This document shows positions 1 through 6,994 of a stretch of DNA of 6,994 bases, piece by piece. Made by a program: the position numbers and the translations under genes. The stretch's first letter is position 1. Every line of letters begins with the position of its first letter. The stretch is from an uncultured Frankineae bacterium (GTDB taxonomy: Bacteria > Actinomycetota > Actinomycetes > Mycobacteriales > SCTD01). Location: assembly GCA_902805805.1 (NCBI GenBank), contig CADCUE010000282.1, forward strand, positions 1-6,994. The letters are read 5' to 3'. The notes beneath the pieces are model-generated. The model did not search any database. It worked only from the letters and a program-made list of their open reading frames with translations, and was not told the DNA's origin.

Positions 1-716
<716 letters not shown>

Positions 717-720
<4 letters not shown>

Positions 721-2060
721 GCGCCCTCGAGGACGTCCTGCGCGAGTGGCTGCCGCACCAGCGGTGGTACGGCGGCAAGGGCACCGCGGTGCGGGCGGTC
801 CGCGTCGAGCACGAGGAGCGCCTGTCCGCGGGCGAGGACGTGCGGCACACCCTGCTCCACGTCACCGACGACGGCGGCGGCACCGAGCTCTACCAGGTGC
901 TGCTCGGCCACCGCTCCGGCGAGGTCGAGCCCCGCCTGAAGAACGCCGTGGTCGGCGAGGTCGAGGGCCGCGTGCTCTACGACGCCGTGCACGACCCCGT
1001 GGCGGTCGGCAGCCTGCTGGAGCTGCTGGCCGGGCGGCGGACGCTCAGCCGCCTGTCGTTCACCTCGACCGGTGAGCTCGACACGAGCCTGCCCTCGCGG
1101 GTGATGGGCGCCGAGCAGAGCAACACGTCGGTCGTCTACGGCGAGGACTACATCCTCAAGATGTTCCGGCGCGTGCAGCCGGGCCTCAACCCCGACCTCG
1201 AGATCTCCCGCGCGCTCGCCGACGCGGGCAGCCCCTACATCGCCGCCCCGCTCGGCTGGCTCGAGGGGCAGGTCGGCGGCGAGACGACCACGCTCGCGCT
1301 CCTCCAGCAGTACCAGCGCAACTCGACCGAGGGCTGGGCCATGGCCACGGCCAGCGTGCGCGACCTGTTCGCCGAGGCGGACCTGCACGCCGACGAGGTC
1401 GGCGGCGACTTCGCGGGCGAGTCCGAGCGCCTCGGCGTCGCGACCGCCGAGGTCCACGTGCTGCTGCGCGAGGTGCTGCCGAGCGGCACGGCCGACGCCG
1501 ACGAGTGCGCGCGCACGAGCCGGCAGCTGAACGAGCGGCTCGACGCTGCCCTGGCCGTCGTCCCCGACCTCGAGCCCTACGCCGACGCGCTGAGGTCGGC
1601 GTACGACGCGGTGGCCGGGCTGAGCCGGTCCGTGCCCGTGCAGCGCGTGCACGGCGACTACCACCTCGGACAGGTGCTGCGCACCGACCACGGCTGGGTG
1701 CTGCTCGACTTCGAGGGCGAGCCGGCCCGTCCGCTCGCGGAGCGCACAGCGCTGATGAGCCCGCTGCGCGACGTCGCGGGGATGCTGCGCTCGTACGACT
1801 ACGCGGCCCGCCACCTGCTCGCCGAGCGCGGGAGCGACAGCCAGCTGGCGTACCGGGCGACCGAGTGGGCAGAGCGCAACCGACAGGCGTTCTGCGACGG
1901 ATACGCACGCGCTGCTGGCGCCGACCCGCGGGACGAGGCGGTGCTGCTGCGAGCGTTCGAGCTCGACAAGGCGGTCTACGAAGTGGTCTACGAAGCACGC
2001 AACCGTCCGGCCTGGCTGCCCATCCCCGTGGGCAGCATCGAGCGGCTGGCCGGCTCATGA
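717..2060 (+). CDS. mak: Maltokinase (maltose-1-phosphate forming)
   Basis: Mak (also called Pep2) phosphorylates maltose with ATP to maltose-1-phosphate, the donor used by GlgE to extend alpha-1,4-glucans. The 447-residue product is close to the ~455 residues of mycobacterial Mak. I chose GTG 717 because the protein then begins [20 protein letters not shown], and the WLPHQRW(Y/F)GGK signature lies at the N terminus of this family; GTGA also overlaps the treS stop, with a GAGG at 703-706 as ribosome binding site. Visible kinase features are EQSNTS (133-138) in the nucleotide-binding region, the probable ATP-contacting Lys148 in ILKMFRR, the catalytic loop HGDYHLGQ (312-319, Asp314 as likely base) and the metal-binding DFEGE (331-335). 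These are the eukaryotic-kinase-like/aminoglycoside-phosphotransferase fold motifs. Reading frames extending further upstream run through treS and are not part of this gene. It sits between treS and glgB in the expected GlgE-pathway order. Confidence 0.95.
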
Positions 2061-4573
2061 CCGGGTCCCCCGGCGGCCCGGGCGTGCCGCCCAGGAAGCG
2101 CGCCCCCCGCAAGAAGGCCGTCCCGGCCGCGGTCGACCCGGCGACGGCGGCCGAGGCCGTCGCGCCGGTCGTGGCGCCCTCGGACGTCGACGCCCCCGCG
2201 ACCGGTGAGAGCACGAGCCCGGTGGTGGGGAAGGCTGCTTCCGTGGCGCGCAAGGCCGCCTCGGTCGCGAAGAAGGCCGCCTCCGCCGCCACGTCCGCCG
2301 CCACGTCCGCCACGTCCGCCGCTCCCGCACCCGCGCCGTCGGCGGCACCCGCGCCGAGCGCCGAGCCCGTCGGCCCGGCCGCCGATCCCGCACCGGCCCC
2401 CGTCGACCCGGGTCCGCCCGCCGAGCTGCTGGAACGGCTCGCCGGCGGCGGTCACCACGACCCGCACAGCATCCTGGGCATGCACCCGGTGGGCGACGGC
2501 GTCGTGGTGCGCGCCCTGCGGCCGGACGCCGAGCGCGTCGTCGCGCGCATCGACGGGCGCGAGGTCGAGCTGGAGCACCTGCACGCCGGCGTGTGGCAGG
2601 CGCAGGTCCCGGGCGGCCAGGTCACCGACTACCGCCTCGACGTCACCTACCACGGCAGCACCTACGCGTCGGACGACCCGTACCGCTACCTGCCGACGCT
2701 GGGCCAGATCGACCTCCACCTCATCGGCGAGGGCCGCCACGAGGAGCTGTGGCGCGTGCTCGGCGCCCACGTGCGCACCTACGACAGCCCGACCGGACAG
2801 GTGCGGGGCGTCTCGTTCGCCGTGTGGGCGCCCAACGCGCGCGGCATCCGGGTCGTCGGCGACTTCAACGGCTGGGACGGCCGTGGCCACCCGATGCGCA
2901 CCCTCGGCAGCAGCGGTGTCTGGGAGCTGTTCGTCCCCGACATCGGCGCCGGCACGCGCTACAAGTTCGCCGTGCTGGGGGTGGACTCGGTGTGGCGCGA
3001 GAAGGCCGACCCGATGGCCCGGCGCACCGAGGTGCCGCCGTTGACGGCCAGCGTCGTCGACGAGTCGTCCTACCGCTGGTCCGACGCCGACTGGCTCACC
3101 GCGCGGGCGTCGACACCGGCGCACGCTGCTCCGATGAGCGTCTACGAGGTGCACCTCGGCTCCTGGCGGCAGGGCCTGTCGTACGACCAGCTCGCCGACC
3201 AGCTCGCGGAGTACGTCAGCTGGCTCGGCTACACGCACATCGAGCTCATGCCCGTCGCCGAGCACCCGTTCGGCGGCTCCTGGGGCTACCAGGTGACCGG
3301 TTACTACTCCCCCACAGCACGTTTCGGCTCGCCGGACGAGTTCCGGCACTTCGTCGACCGCATGCACGCGGCCGGTATCGGCGTTCTCGTCGACTGGGTG
3401 CCCGCGCACTTCCCCAAGGACGAGTGGGCGCTCGCCCGCTTCGACGGGACCCCGCTGTACGAGCACGCGGACCCCATGCGCGGCGAGCAGATGGACTGGG
3501 GCACGTACGTCTTCGACTTCGGTCGCCGGGAGGTGCGCAACTTCCTGGTGGCCAACGCGTCGTACTGGCTCGAGGAGTTCCACATCGACGGGCTGCGCGT
3601 CGACGCGGTCGCGTCGATGCTCTACCTCGACTACTCGCGGGAGGAGGGCCAGTGGTCGCCGAACCAGTACGGCGGTCGGGAGAACCTCGAAGCGGTGGCC
3701 TTCCTGCAGGAGATGAACTCCGTCGTCTACCGCCGGTCCCCCGGCGTCGTCACGATCGCCGAGGAGTCGACGGCCTGGCCGGGCGTCTCGCGGCCGACCC
3801 ACCTCGGCGGCCTGGGCTTCGGGCTGAAGTGGAACATGGGCTGGATGCACGACTCGCTGGACTACATGGCCCGCGAGCCGCTGTACCGCGGCTACCACCA
3901 CCACCAGATGACGTTCTCGATGGTCTACGCCTACGCCGAGAACTACGTGCTGCCCATCAGCCATGACGAGGTCGTGCACGGCAAGGGCTCGCTGCTGCGC
4001 AAGATGCCGGGTGACCGGTGGCAGCAGCTGGCCAACGTGCGGGCCTACCTGGCCTTCATGTGGGCGCATCCCGGCAAGCAGCTGCTGTTCATGGGGCAGG
4101 AGTTCGCCCAGGAGAGCGAGTGGAGCGAGGAGCGCTCGCTCGACTGGTGGCTGCTCGACCTGCCCGACCACCGGGGCGTCGCCCTGCTGGTGAAGCAGCT
4201 GAACGCCGTCTACAAGGCGACTCCGGCGCTCTGGACGCAGGACGTCGACCCGGCCGGCTTCTCGTGGATCGACGCCAACGACGCCAACGGCAACGTCTTC
4301 TCGTTCCTGCGCTTCGGCACCGACGGCTCGGCGCTGGCCTGCATCTCCAACTTCGCGGGGACGCCGCACGACGGCTACCGGCTGGGGCTGCCGTGGGCGG
4401 GCACGTGGACCGAGGTCCTCAACACCGACGCCCCGGACTACTACGGCAGCGGGGTCGGCAACCTCGGCGCGGTCGAGGCGTCCCCCGAGCCCTGGCACGG
4501 CAAGCCGGCGTCGACGGCGCTGCGGCTGCCGCCGCTCGGCACGGTGTGGCTGCACAGCCCCGGCCCCGGCTGA
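2057..4573 (+). CDS. glgB: 1,4-alpha-glucan branching enzyme with long N-terminal Ala/Pro/Lys-rich extension
   Basis: GlgB cuts alpha-1,4-glucan and re-attaches the piece through an alpha-1,6 bond, here on glucan made by the GlgE route. The product is 838 residues, about 100 longer than typical GlgB (~730). Layout: low-complexity extension 1-122; N1 domain from about 123 with the HDPHSILG motif (134-141); CBM48 from about 249 (FAVWAPNA at 254-261, then GDFNGWDG); GH13 catalytic barrel; C-terminal beta domain. All four GH13 regions are present: VDWVPAHF (445-452), LRVDAV with Arg514 and nucleophile Asp516, AEEST with Glu569 as acid/base, and SHDEVVHG with His636 and Asp637. The segments [16 protein letters not shown] and [10 protein letters not shown] also match GlgB closely. 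ATG 2057 is chosen because it gives the ATGA overlap with the mak stop. No strong Shine-Dalgarno precedes it, so coupling to mak translation is likely. The catalytic call is certain; the extension's role is unknown. Confidence 0.97.
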   Translation: MTGSPGGPGVPPRKRAPRKKAVPAAVDPATAAEAVAPVVAPSDVDAPATGESTSPVVGKAASVARKAASVAKKAASAATSAATSATSAAPAPAPSAAPAPSAEPVGPAADPAPAPVDPGPPAELLERLAGGGHHDPHSILGMHPVGDGVVVRALRPDAERVVARIDGREVELEHLHAGVWQAQVPGGQVTDYRLDVTYHGSTYASDDPYRYLPTLGQIDLHLIGEGRHEELWRVLGAHVRTYDSPTGQVRGVSFAVWAPNARGIRVVGDFNGWDGRGHPMRTLGSSGVWELFVPDIGAGTRYKFAVLGVDSVWREKADPMARRTEVPPLTASVVDESSYRWSDADWLTARASTPAHAAPMSVYEVHLGSWRQGLSYDQLADQLAEYVSWLGYTHIELMPVAEHPFGGSWGYQVTGYYSPTARFGSPDEFRHFVDRMHAAGIGVLVDWVPAHFPKDEWALARFDGTPLYEHADPMRGEQMDWGTYVFDFGRREVRNFLVANASYWLEEFHIDGLRVDAVASMLYLDYSREEGQWSPNQYGGRENLEAVAFLQEMNSVVYRRSPGVVTIAEESTAWPGVSRPTHLGGLGFGLKWNMGWMHDSLDYMAREPLYRGYHHHQMTFSMVYAYAENYVLPISHDEVVHGKGSLLRKMPGDRWQQLANVRAYLAFMWAHPGKQLLFMGQEFAQESEWSEERSLDWWLLDLPDHRGVALLVKQLNAVYKATPALWTQDVDPAGFSWIDANDANGNVFSFLRFGTDGSALACISNFAGTPHDGYRLGLPWAGTWTEVLNTDAPDYYGSGVGNLGAVEASPEPWHGKPASTALRLPPLGTVWLHSPGPG
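2231..2323 (+). repeat. Degenerate 21-bp tandem repeat encoding a KAASVAK-type heptad within glgB
   Basis: Three consecutive 21-bp units (2231-2251, 2252-2272, 2273-2293) encode [14 protein letters not shown] and KAASAAT (GlgB residues 59-79). The array then decays into shorter units: a second copy of the 12-mer tccgccgccacg (2282-2293 and 2294-2305), then tccgccacg and tccgccgct up to 2323. The units are in frame and differ mostly at third positions. This suggests slippage or duplication followed by drift, with the peptide kept. The encoded stretch resembles the Lys/Ala-rich tails of histone H1-like and other low-complexity bacterial proteins. That is a compositional resemblance only, not evidence of function. 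Confidence 0.8.
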
Positions 4574-4650
4574 GGCGCCGCACCCGCCGCGCACGAGCGG
4601 TGTCCGGACCCGGCGCTACCGTCGACCCCCCGACCTCAGGAGGCCCCAGC
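4574..4650 (+). other. Intergenic gap between glgB and the serine hydrolase gene
   Basis: This 77-bp gap is GC-rich. It contains a perfect 8-bp palindrome GTCCGGAC (4602-4609) and a weak long-loop inverted repeat GCGCCG/CGGCGC (4575-4580, 4611-4616), but no T-tract or stable short-loop hairpin that would make a convincing terminator. TACCGT (4617-4622) fits a TANNNT -10 box with no matching -35. The hydrolase gene may therefore be read through from the glgB operon or have its own weak promoter; the sequence does not decide. Confidence 0.5.
4638..4643 (+). promoter_or_regulatory. Ribosome binding site AGGAGG of the serine hydrolase gene
   Basis: A full-consensus AGGAGG lies 7 nt before GTG 4651. 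It fixes the start of the hydrolase gene and implies efficient independent translation initiation, unlike the overlapping starts of mak and glgB. Confidence 0.9.
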
Positions 4651-5880
4651 GTGCTGACCGTCGACCACGACCCGACCGAGCTCGGCGTCGATCCCGGGCG
4701 TCTGGCCCGGATCGACACGCACCTCGCGCGCTACGTCGACGAGGGCCGGCTGGCCGGGTGGCAGGTGCTGGTGACGCGGCGCGGGAAGACGGTGCACTCC
4801 TCGGTCTACGGTGCGCGCGATCTGGAGGCCGGTCTGCCGGTCGAGCCGGACACGCTGTGGCGCATCTACTCGATGACCAAGCCGGTGACGGCCGTGGCGA
4901 CGATGCAGCTGTACGAACAGGGGCTGCTCCGGCTCAACGACGAGGTGTCGCGCTTCCTGCCGGAGTTCGCCGACATGCGGGTGCTCGTCGGCGGCAACGC
5001 CGACCAGCCCAAGACGGTGCCGGCCACGGAGCCGATGCGCCTGTGGCACCTGCTCACGCACACGGCCGGTCTGACGTACGCCTTCACCCGCTCGAGCGTG
5101 CTCGACGAGATGTACAAGGCCCGCGGAGCCGACCAGCTCGTCGACTGGGACGCCGACCTCGCGGAGATGTGCCGTCGCTGGGGCTCGCTGCCGCTGCTGT
5201 TCGAGCCCGGCACGGCGTGGAACTACTCCGTCGCGACCGACGTCCTGGGCCGGGTGCTCGAGGTGGTCACCGGCCAGAGCCTCGAGGAGGTCTTCGCCGA
5301 GCGCGTCTTCGGGCCGCTGGGCATGAAGGAGACCCGCTGGTGGGTCGACACGGACGACGCCCACCGCCTGGCCGCGCTGTACGTCCCGCACCCCGCCACC
5401 GGGCGGGCGCTGCGCCACGACGACCTCGGCCAGCACGCGCTGAGCAGGCCGGCGATGCTGTCCGGCGGCGGCGGCCTCGTCTCGACCGCCGCCGACTACG
5501 CCCGCTTCACCCAGCTGCTGCTGCGCGGCGGCGAGCTCGACGGCGTGCGCCTGCTCGGCACCCGCACGCTGCGCTGGATGACGCGCAACCACCTGCCCGG
5601 CGGGCGCGACCTCGGCGCGCTGTCCACCGGCGGGTTCGCCGAGACCAGCTTCGACGGCATCGGGTTCGGGCTGGGCTTCGCCACCGTCGAGGACCCGCTG
5701 CCGGCCAAGACGCTGATGTCGCGCGGCGAGTTCTTCTGGGGCGGCGCCGCCTCGACGGCGTTCTGGGTCGACCCCGCCGAGGAGATCACCGCCTCGCTGT
5801 TCACCCAGCTGCTGCCGAGCTCGACGCACCCGCTGCGGCCGCAGCTGCGCCAGCTGGTCTACAGCGCCCTCGTGGACTGA
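4651..5880 (+). CDS. Serine hydrolase, beta-lactamase class C / family VIII esterase type
   Basis: The 409-residue protein belongs to the beta-lactamase-related serine hydrolases (Pfam PF00144), which include class C beta-lactamases, D-aminopeptidases and family VIII carboxylesterases. GTG 4651 is set by AGGAGG at 4638-4643, and the protein then opens with the family-typical LGVDPGRLARIDTHLARYV. Visible motifs are SMTK (74-77; Ser74 nucleophile, Lys77 general base), LLTHTAGLTY (134-143), FEPGTAWNYSVATDVLG with Tyr192 as the second catalytic tyrosine, and FFWGGAAST around W363-G365 in place of the KTG motif of true beta-lactamases. Val194 stands where the YxN motif of beta-lactamases has Asn. 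YSV and WGG favour an esterase-like hydrolase over an antibiotic-degrading enzyme. No signal peptide or membrane segment is visible, so it is probably cytoplasmic. The substrate is unknown, and nothing beyond adjacency links it to glucan metabolism. Confidence 0.9.
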   Translation: MLTVDHDPTELGVDPGRLARIDTHLARYVDEGRLAGWQVLVTRRGKTVHSSVYGARDLEAGLPVEPDTLWRIYSMTKPVTAVATMQLYEQGLLRLNDEVSRFLPEFADMRVLVGGNADQPKTVPATEPMRLWHLLTHTAGLTYAFTRSSVLDEMYKARGADQLVDWDADLAEMCRRWGSLPLLFEPGTAWNYSVATDVLGRVLEVVTGQSLEEVFAERVFGPLGMKETRWWVDTDDAHRLAALYVPHPATGRALRHDDLGQHALSRPAMLSGGGGLVSTAADYARFTQLLLRGGELDGVRLLGTRTLRWMTRNHLPGGRDLGALSTGGFAETSFDGIGFGLGFATVEDPLPAKTLMSRGEFFWGGAASTAFWVDPAEEITASLFTQLLPSSTHPLRPQLRQLVYSALVD

Positions 5881-5893
5881 TCGAAGGGCTGGA

Positions 5894-6865
5894 CTAGCGG
5901 CCCGTGTGCGGCATCAGCGCGTCGGGCGGGATCTGCCCGAACCGGCCCGACTGGTAGTCGGCCACCGCCTGCTGCAGCTGCGCCCGGCTGTTCATGACGA
6001 ACGGGCCGTACTGCGCGACCGGCTCCCGGATCGGCTCCCCGCCGAGCACGACGAGCTCGAGGGCGGGGTGCCGGCTGTCCTGCACCTCGTCGGCCACCAC
6101 CGTGATGCGGTCGCCAGGGCCGAACACCGCCGTCTGACCGGTCGCGATGCGCGCCTGCGCGGTGCCGGCCGTGCCGGTGCCGGACAGGACGTAGACCAGC
6201 GCGTTGAACCGCGGGTCCCACGGCAGCGACAGCTGCGCGCCGGGCGAGACGCTGGCGTGCAGCATCGTGATCGGCGTCCGGGTCGCGCCCGGGCCGCGGT
6301 TGCCGGCCAGGTCGCCGGCGATGAGGCGCAGCAGCGAGCCGCCGTCCTCGGAGGCGAGCAGCACGCTGTCGGTGCCCTCGAGGTTCTGGTACGCCGGCGC
6401 GGTCATCTTCTCGCGGCCGGGCAGGTTGACCCACAGCTGGATCCCGTGGAACACCCCGCCCGCCTCGACGAGCTCGACCGGCGGCGTCTCGATGTGCAGG
6501 ATCCCGCCGCCCGCGGTCATCCACTGCGTCGCGCCGTCCTGGATGAGCCCGCCGCCGCCGTGGCTGTCCTGGTGCTGGAACGCGCCGTCCATGATGTACG
6601 TGACGGTCTCGAACCCGCGGTGCGGGTGCCACGAGGTGCCCTTGGGCTCGCCGGGCGCGTACTCCACCTCGCCCATCTGGTCCATCATGATGAACGGGTC
6701 GAGCACCTTGGTCGGCAGCCCGGCGAAGGCCCGGCGCACCGGGAAGCCCTCCCCCTCGTAGCCCTGCGGCGCGGTCGTCACCTGCAGCACGGGGCGCTCG
6801 ACGTCGCCGAGCCCGGCGGCCGGGACGCGCGGCAGGGTCAAGGTGTCGGCGGTGATCGCGGGCAT
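5894..6865 (-). CDS. Pirin family protein (bicupin, probable metal-dependent quercetinase-like)
   Basis: The 323-residue protein is a pirin: two cupin barrels, usually with one metal site in the N-terminal barrel. Some bacterial pirins have quercetin 2,3-dioxygenase activity and others bind metabolic enzymes; which applies here is not visible. Metal ligands match human pirin His56, His58, His101 and Glu103: here His80 and His82 in WHPHRGFETVTY, and His124 and Glu126 in LHIETP. Other pirin signatures are LDPFIMMDQM (55-64), FHGIQLWVNLP (138-148) and, in the C-terminal cupin, GEPIREPVAQYGPFVMN. Start ATG 6865 is chosen because GGAGG (6871-6875) precedes it by 5 nt. An in-frame ATG at 6940 would add 25 residues that look unrelated to pirins and would run through the putative promoter. 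The gene converges on the hydrolase with 13 bp between stops. Its upstream palindrome and ECF-like promoter suggest stress-linked control (inference). Confidence 0.94.
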   Translation of the reverse strand: MPAITADTLTLPRVPAAGLGDVERPVLQVTTAPQGYEGEGFPVRRAFAGLPTKVLDPFIMMDQMGEVEYAPGEPKGTSWHPHRGFETVTYIMDGAFQHQDSHGGGGLIQDGATQWMTAGGGILHIETPPVELVEAGGVFHGIQLWVNLPGREKMTAPAYQNLEGTDSVLLASEDGGSLLRLIAGDLAGNRGPGATRTPITMLHASVSPGAQLSLPWDPRFNALVYVLSGTGTAGTAQARIATGQTAVFGPGDRITVVADEVQDSRHPALELVVLGGEPIREPVAQYGPFVMNSRAQLQQAVADYQSGRFGQIPPDALMPHTGR

Positions 6866-6870
6866 GGTGT

Positions 6871-6875
6871 CCTCC
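6871..6875 (-). promoter_or_regulatory. Ribosome binding site GGAGG of the pirin gene
   Basis: On the minus strand GGAGG is followed by ACACC and then ATG (6865-6863). The 5-nt spacing supports 6865 as the start over the upstream in-frame ATG at 6940. Confidence 0.85.
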
Positions 6876-6881
6876 AAGGTG

Positions 6882-6895
6882 GTTGCATCCGCAAC
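6882..6895. promoter_or_regulatory. Palindromic candidate operator GTTGC-N4-GCAAC upstream of the pirin gene
   Basis: GTTGC (6882-6886) and GCAAC (6891-6895) are perfect inverted arms around ATCC. The element lies 17 bp upstream of the pirin start, over the putative -10 GTT and transcription start. That position suits a repressor site. The size and TTGC/GCAA half-sites are of the kind bound by small winged-helix repressors such as MarR or TetR types, but the regulator is not identified. It could also form a 5-bp hairpin in the leader RNA. Confidence 0.45.
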
Positions 6896-6918
6896 ATACG
6901 GCCTGCTGCCGGTGTTCC
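6893..6918 (-). promoter_or_regulatory. Candidate ECF-sigma-type promoter of the pirin gene (GGAAC-N18-GTT)
   Basis: Read on the minus strand, GGAAC (6918-6914) is separated by 18 nt from GTT (6895-6893). This matches the general -35 GGAA(C/T) / -10 GTT pattern of actinobacterial SigR/SigH-type stress sigma factors. A start point 7-10 nt downstream would fall near 6883-6886, giving a short leader of about 20 nt that includes the GGAGG site. TATGTT (6898-6893) also fits a housekeeping TANNNT -10 box, but no good TTGACA lies at the right distance. Such short motifs occur by chance, so this remains a candidate. Confidence 0.4.
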
Positions 6919-6935
6919 GCAGCCCGATGACGGTG

Positions 6936-6994
6936 ATCACCAGGGCATCGGTGCGGACGACACCCGCGCGTCGGCGCAGCGATGTCCTGGTGAT
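6936..6994. repeat. 15-bp imperfect inverted repeat at the window edge, including a GGTGATCACC palindrome
   Basis: ATCACCAGGGCATCG (6936-6950) matches the reverse complement of 6980-6994 (ATCACCAGGACATCG) at 14 of 15 positions, with 29 bp between the arms. The left arm overlaps a perfect 10-bp palindrome GGTGATCACC (6932-6941). The right arm ends in GGTGAT exactly at the window edge, so a second copy of the palindrome may continue beyond it. It lies in the non-coding region upstream of the pirin gene and may be a pair of protein-binding sites or the ends of a longer structure; what follows is not visible. Confidence 0.5.

Noticed and set aside
1505..2056. 5' extension of the glgB reading frame through mak
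   Set aside because: It is an out-of-frame shadow of mak with Arg-rich composition. ATG 2057 overlapping the mak stop is the better start.
1988..4594. An 868-codon open frame on the minus strand opposite glgB
   Set aside because: Its translation is low-complexity Arg/Val/Ala/His-rich with no recognisable domain, and it exactly mirrors a well-supported glgB. Long antisense frames are expected in very GC-rich coding DNA.
4574..4620. Rho-independent terminator after glgB
   Set aside because: The available inverted repeats are either a long-loop 6-bp pair or an 8-bp palindrome without a loop, and no T-rich tail follows.
4870..4881. Antibiotic resistance beta-lactamase, suggested by the SxxK motif SMTK
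   Set aside because: There is no signal peptide, no KTG box (WGG instead) and no Asn in the YxN position. These fit the broader esterase/peptidase branch better than a resistance enzyme.
6866..6940. Alternative pirin start at ATG 6940, adding 25 residues; the frame stays open to the window edge
   Set aside because: The extra residues do not resemble pirin N termini, no ribosome binding site is evident before 6940, and the region contains the promoter-like motif and palindrome. ATG 6865 has GGAGG at 5 nt.
6951..6994. Possible divergent gene starting at GTG 6951 on the plus strand (open to the window end, begins VRTTPARRRSDVL)
   Set aside because: Only 14 codons are visible, with a weak AGGG 5 nt upstream, and they overlap the inverted repeat. 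A regulator gene here is plausible, but the sequence is too short to support it.

Overview
The window is very GC-rich, with strong third-position GC bias, GTG starts and 4-nt stop/start overlaps. Together with its gene content this points to an actinobacterium (Actinomycetota); the sequence does not fix the genus. Almost all of it is coding, on two transcriptional blocks that converge near position 5880-5894.

Region 1 (1-4573, + strand) is a tightly packed alpha-glucan/trehalose operon. It holds the 3' part of trehalose synthase treS (5' end cut by the window edge), maltokinase mak/pep2, and the 1,4-alpha-glucan branching enzyme glgB. Successive genes overlap by 4 nt (GTGA at 717-720, ATGA at 2057-2060), so translation is probably coupled. 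This is the GlgE pathway gene set: TreS interconverts trehalose and maltose, Mak phosphorylates maltose to maltose-1-phosphate, GlgE (not in the window, probably upstream of treS) polymerises it, and GlgB adds alpha-1,6 branches. The GlgB here has an N-terminal extension of about 120 residues rich in Ala, Pro and Lys, partly built from 7-residue repeats.

Region 2 (4574-5880, + strand) is a 77-bp gap followed by a cytoplasmic-looking serine hydrolase of the class C beta-lactamase / family VIII esterase type. It has its own strong ribosome binding site, and its role is unknown.

Region 3 (5881-6994, - strand) is a pirin-family bicupin protein running toward the hydrolase, with a 13-bp gap between the two stop codons. 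Its upstream region (6866-6994) contains a good ribosome binding site, an ECF-sigma-like promoter candidate (GGAAC-N18-GTT), a palindrome over the -10/start area, and a larger inverted repeat at the window edge.

I found no RNA gene, mobile element, CRISPR array or defence system, and no convincing new biological system. The most unusual items are the GlgB N-terminal extension and the regulatory architecture upstream of the pirin gene.
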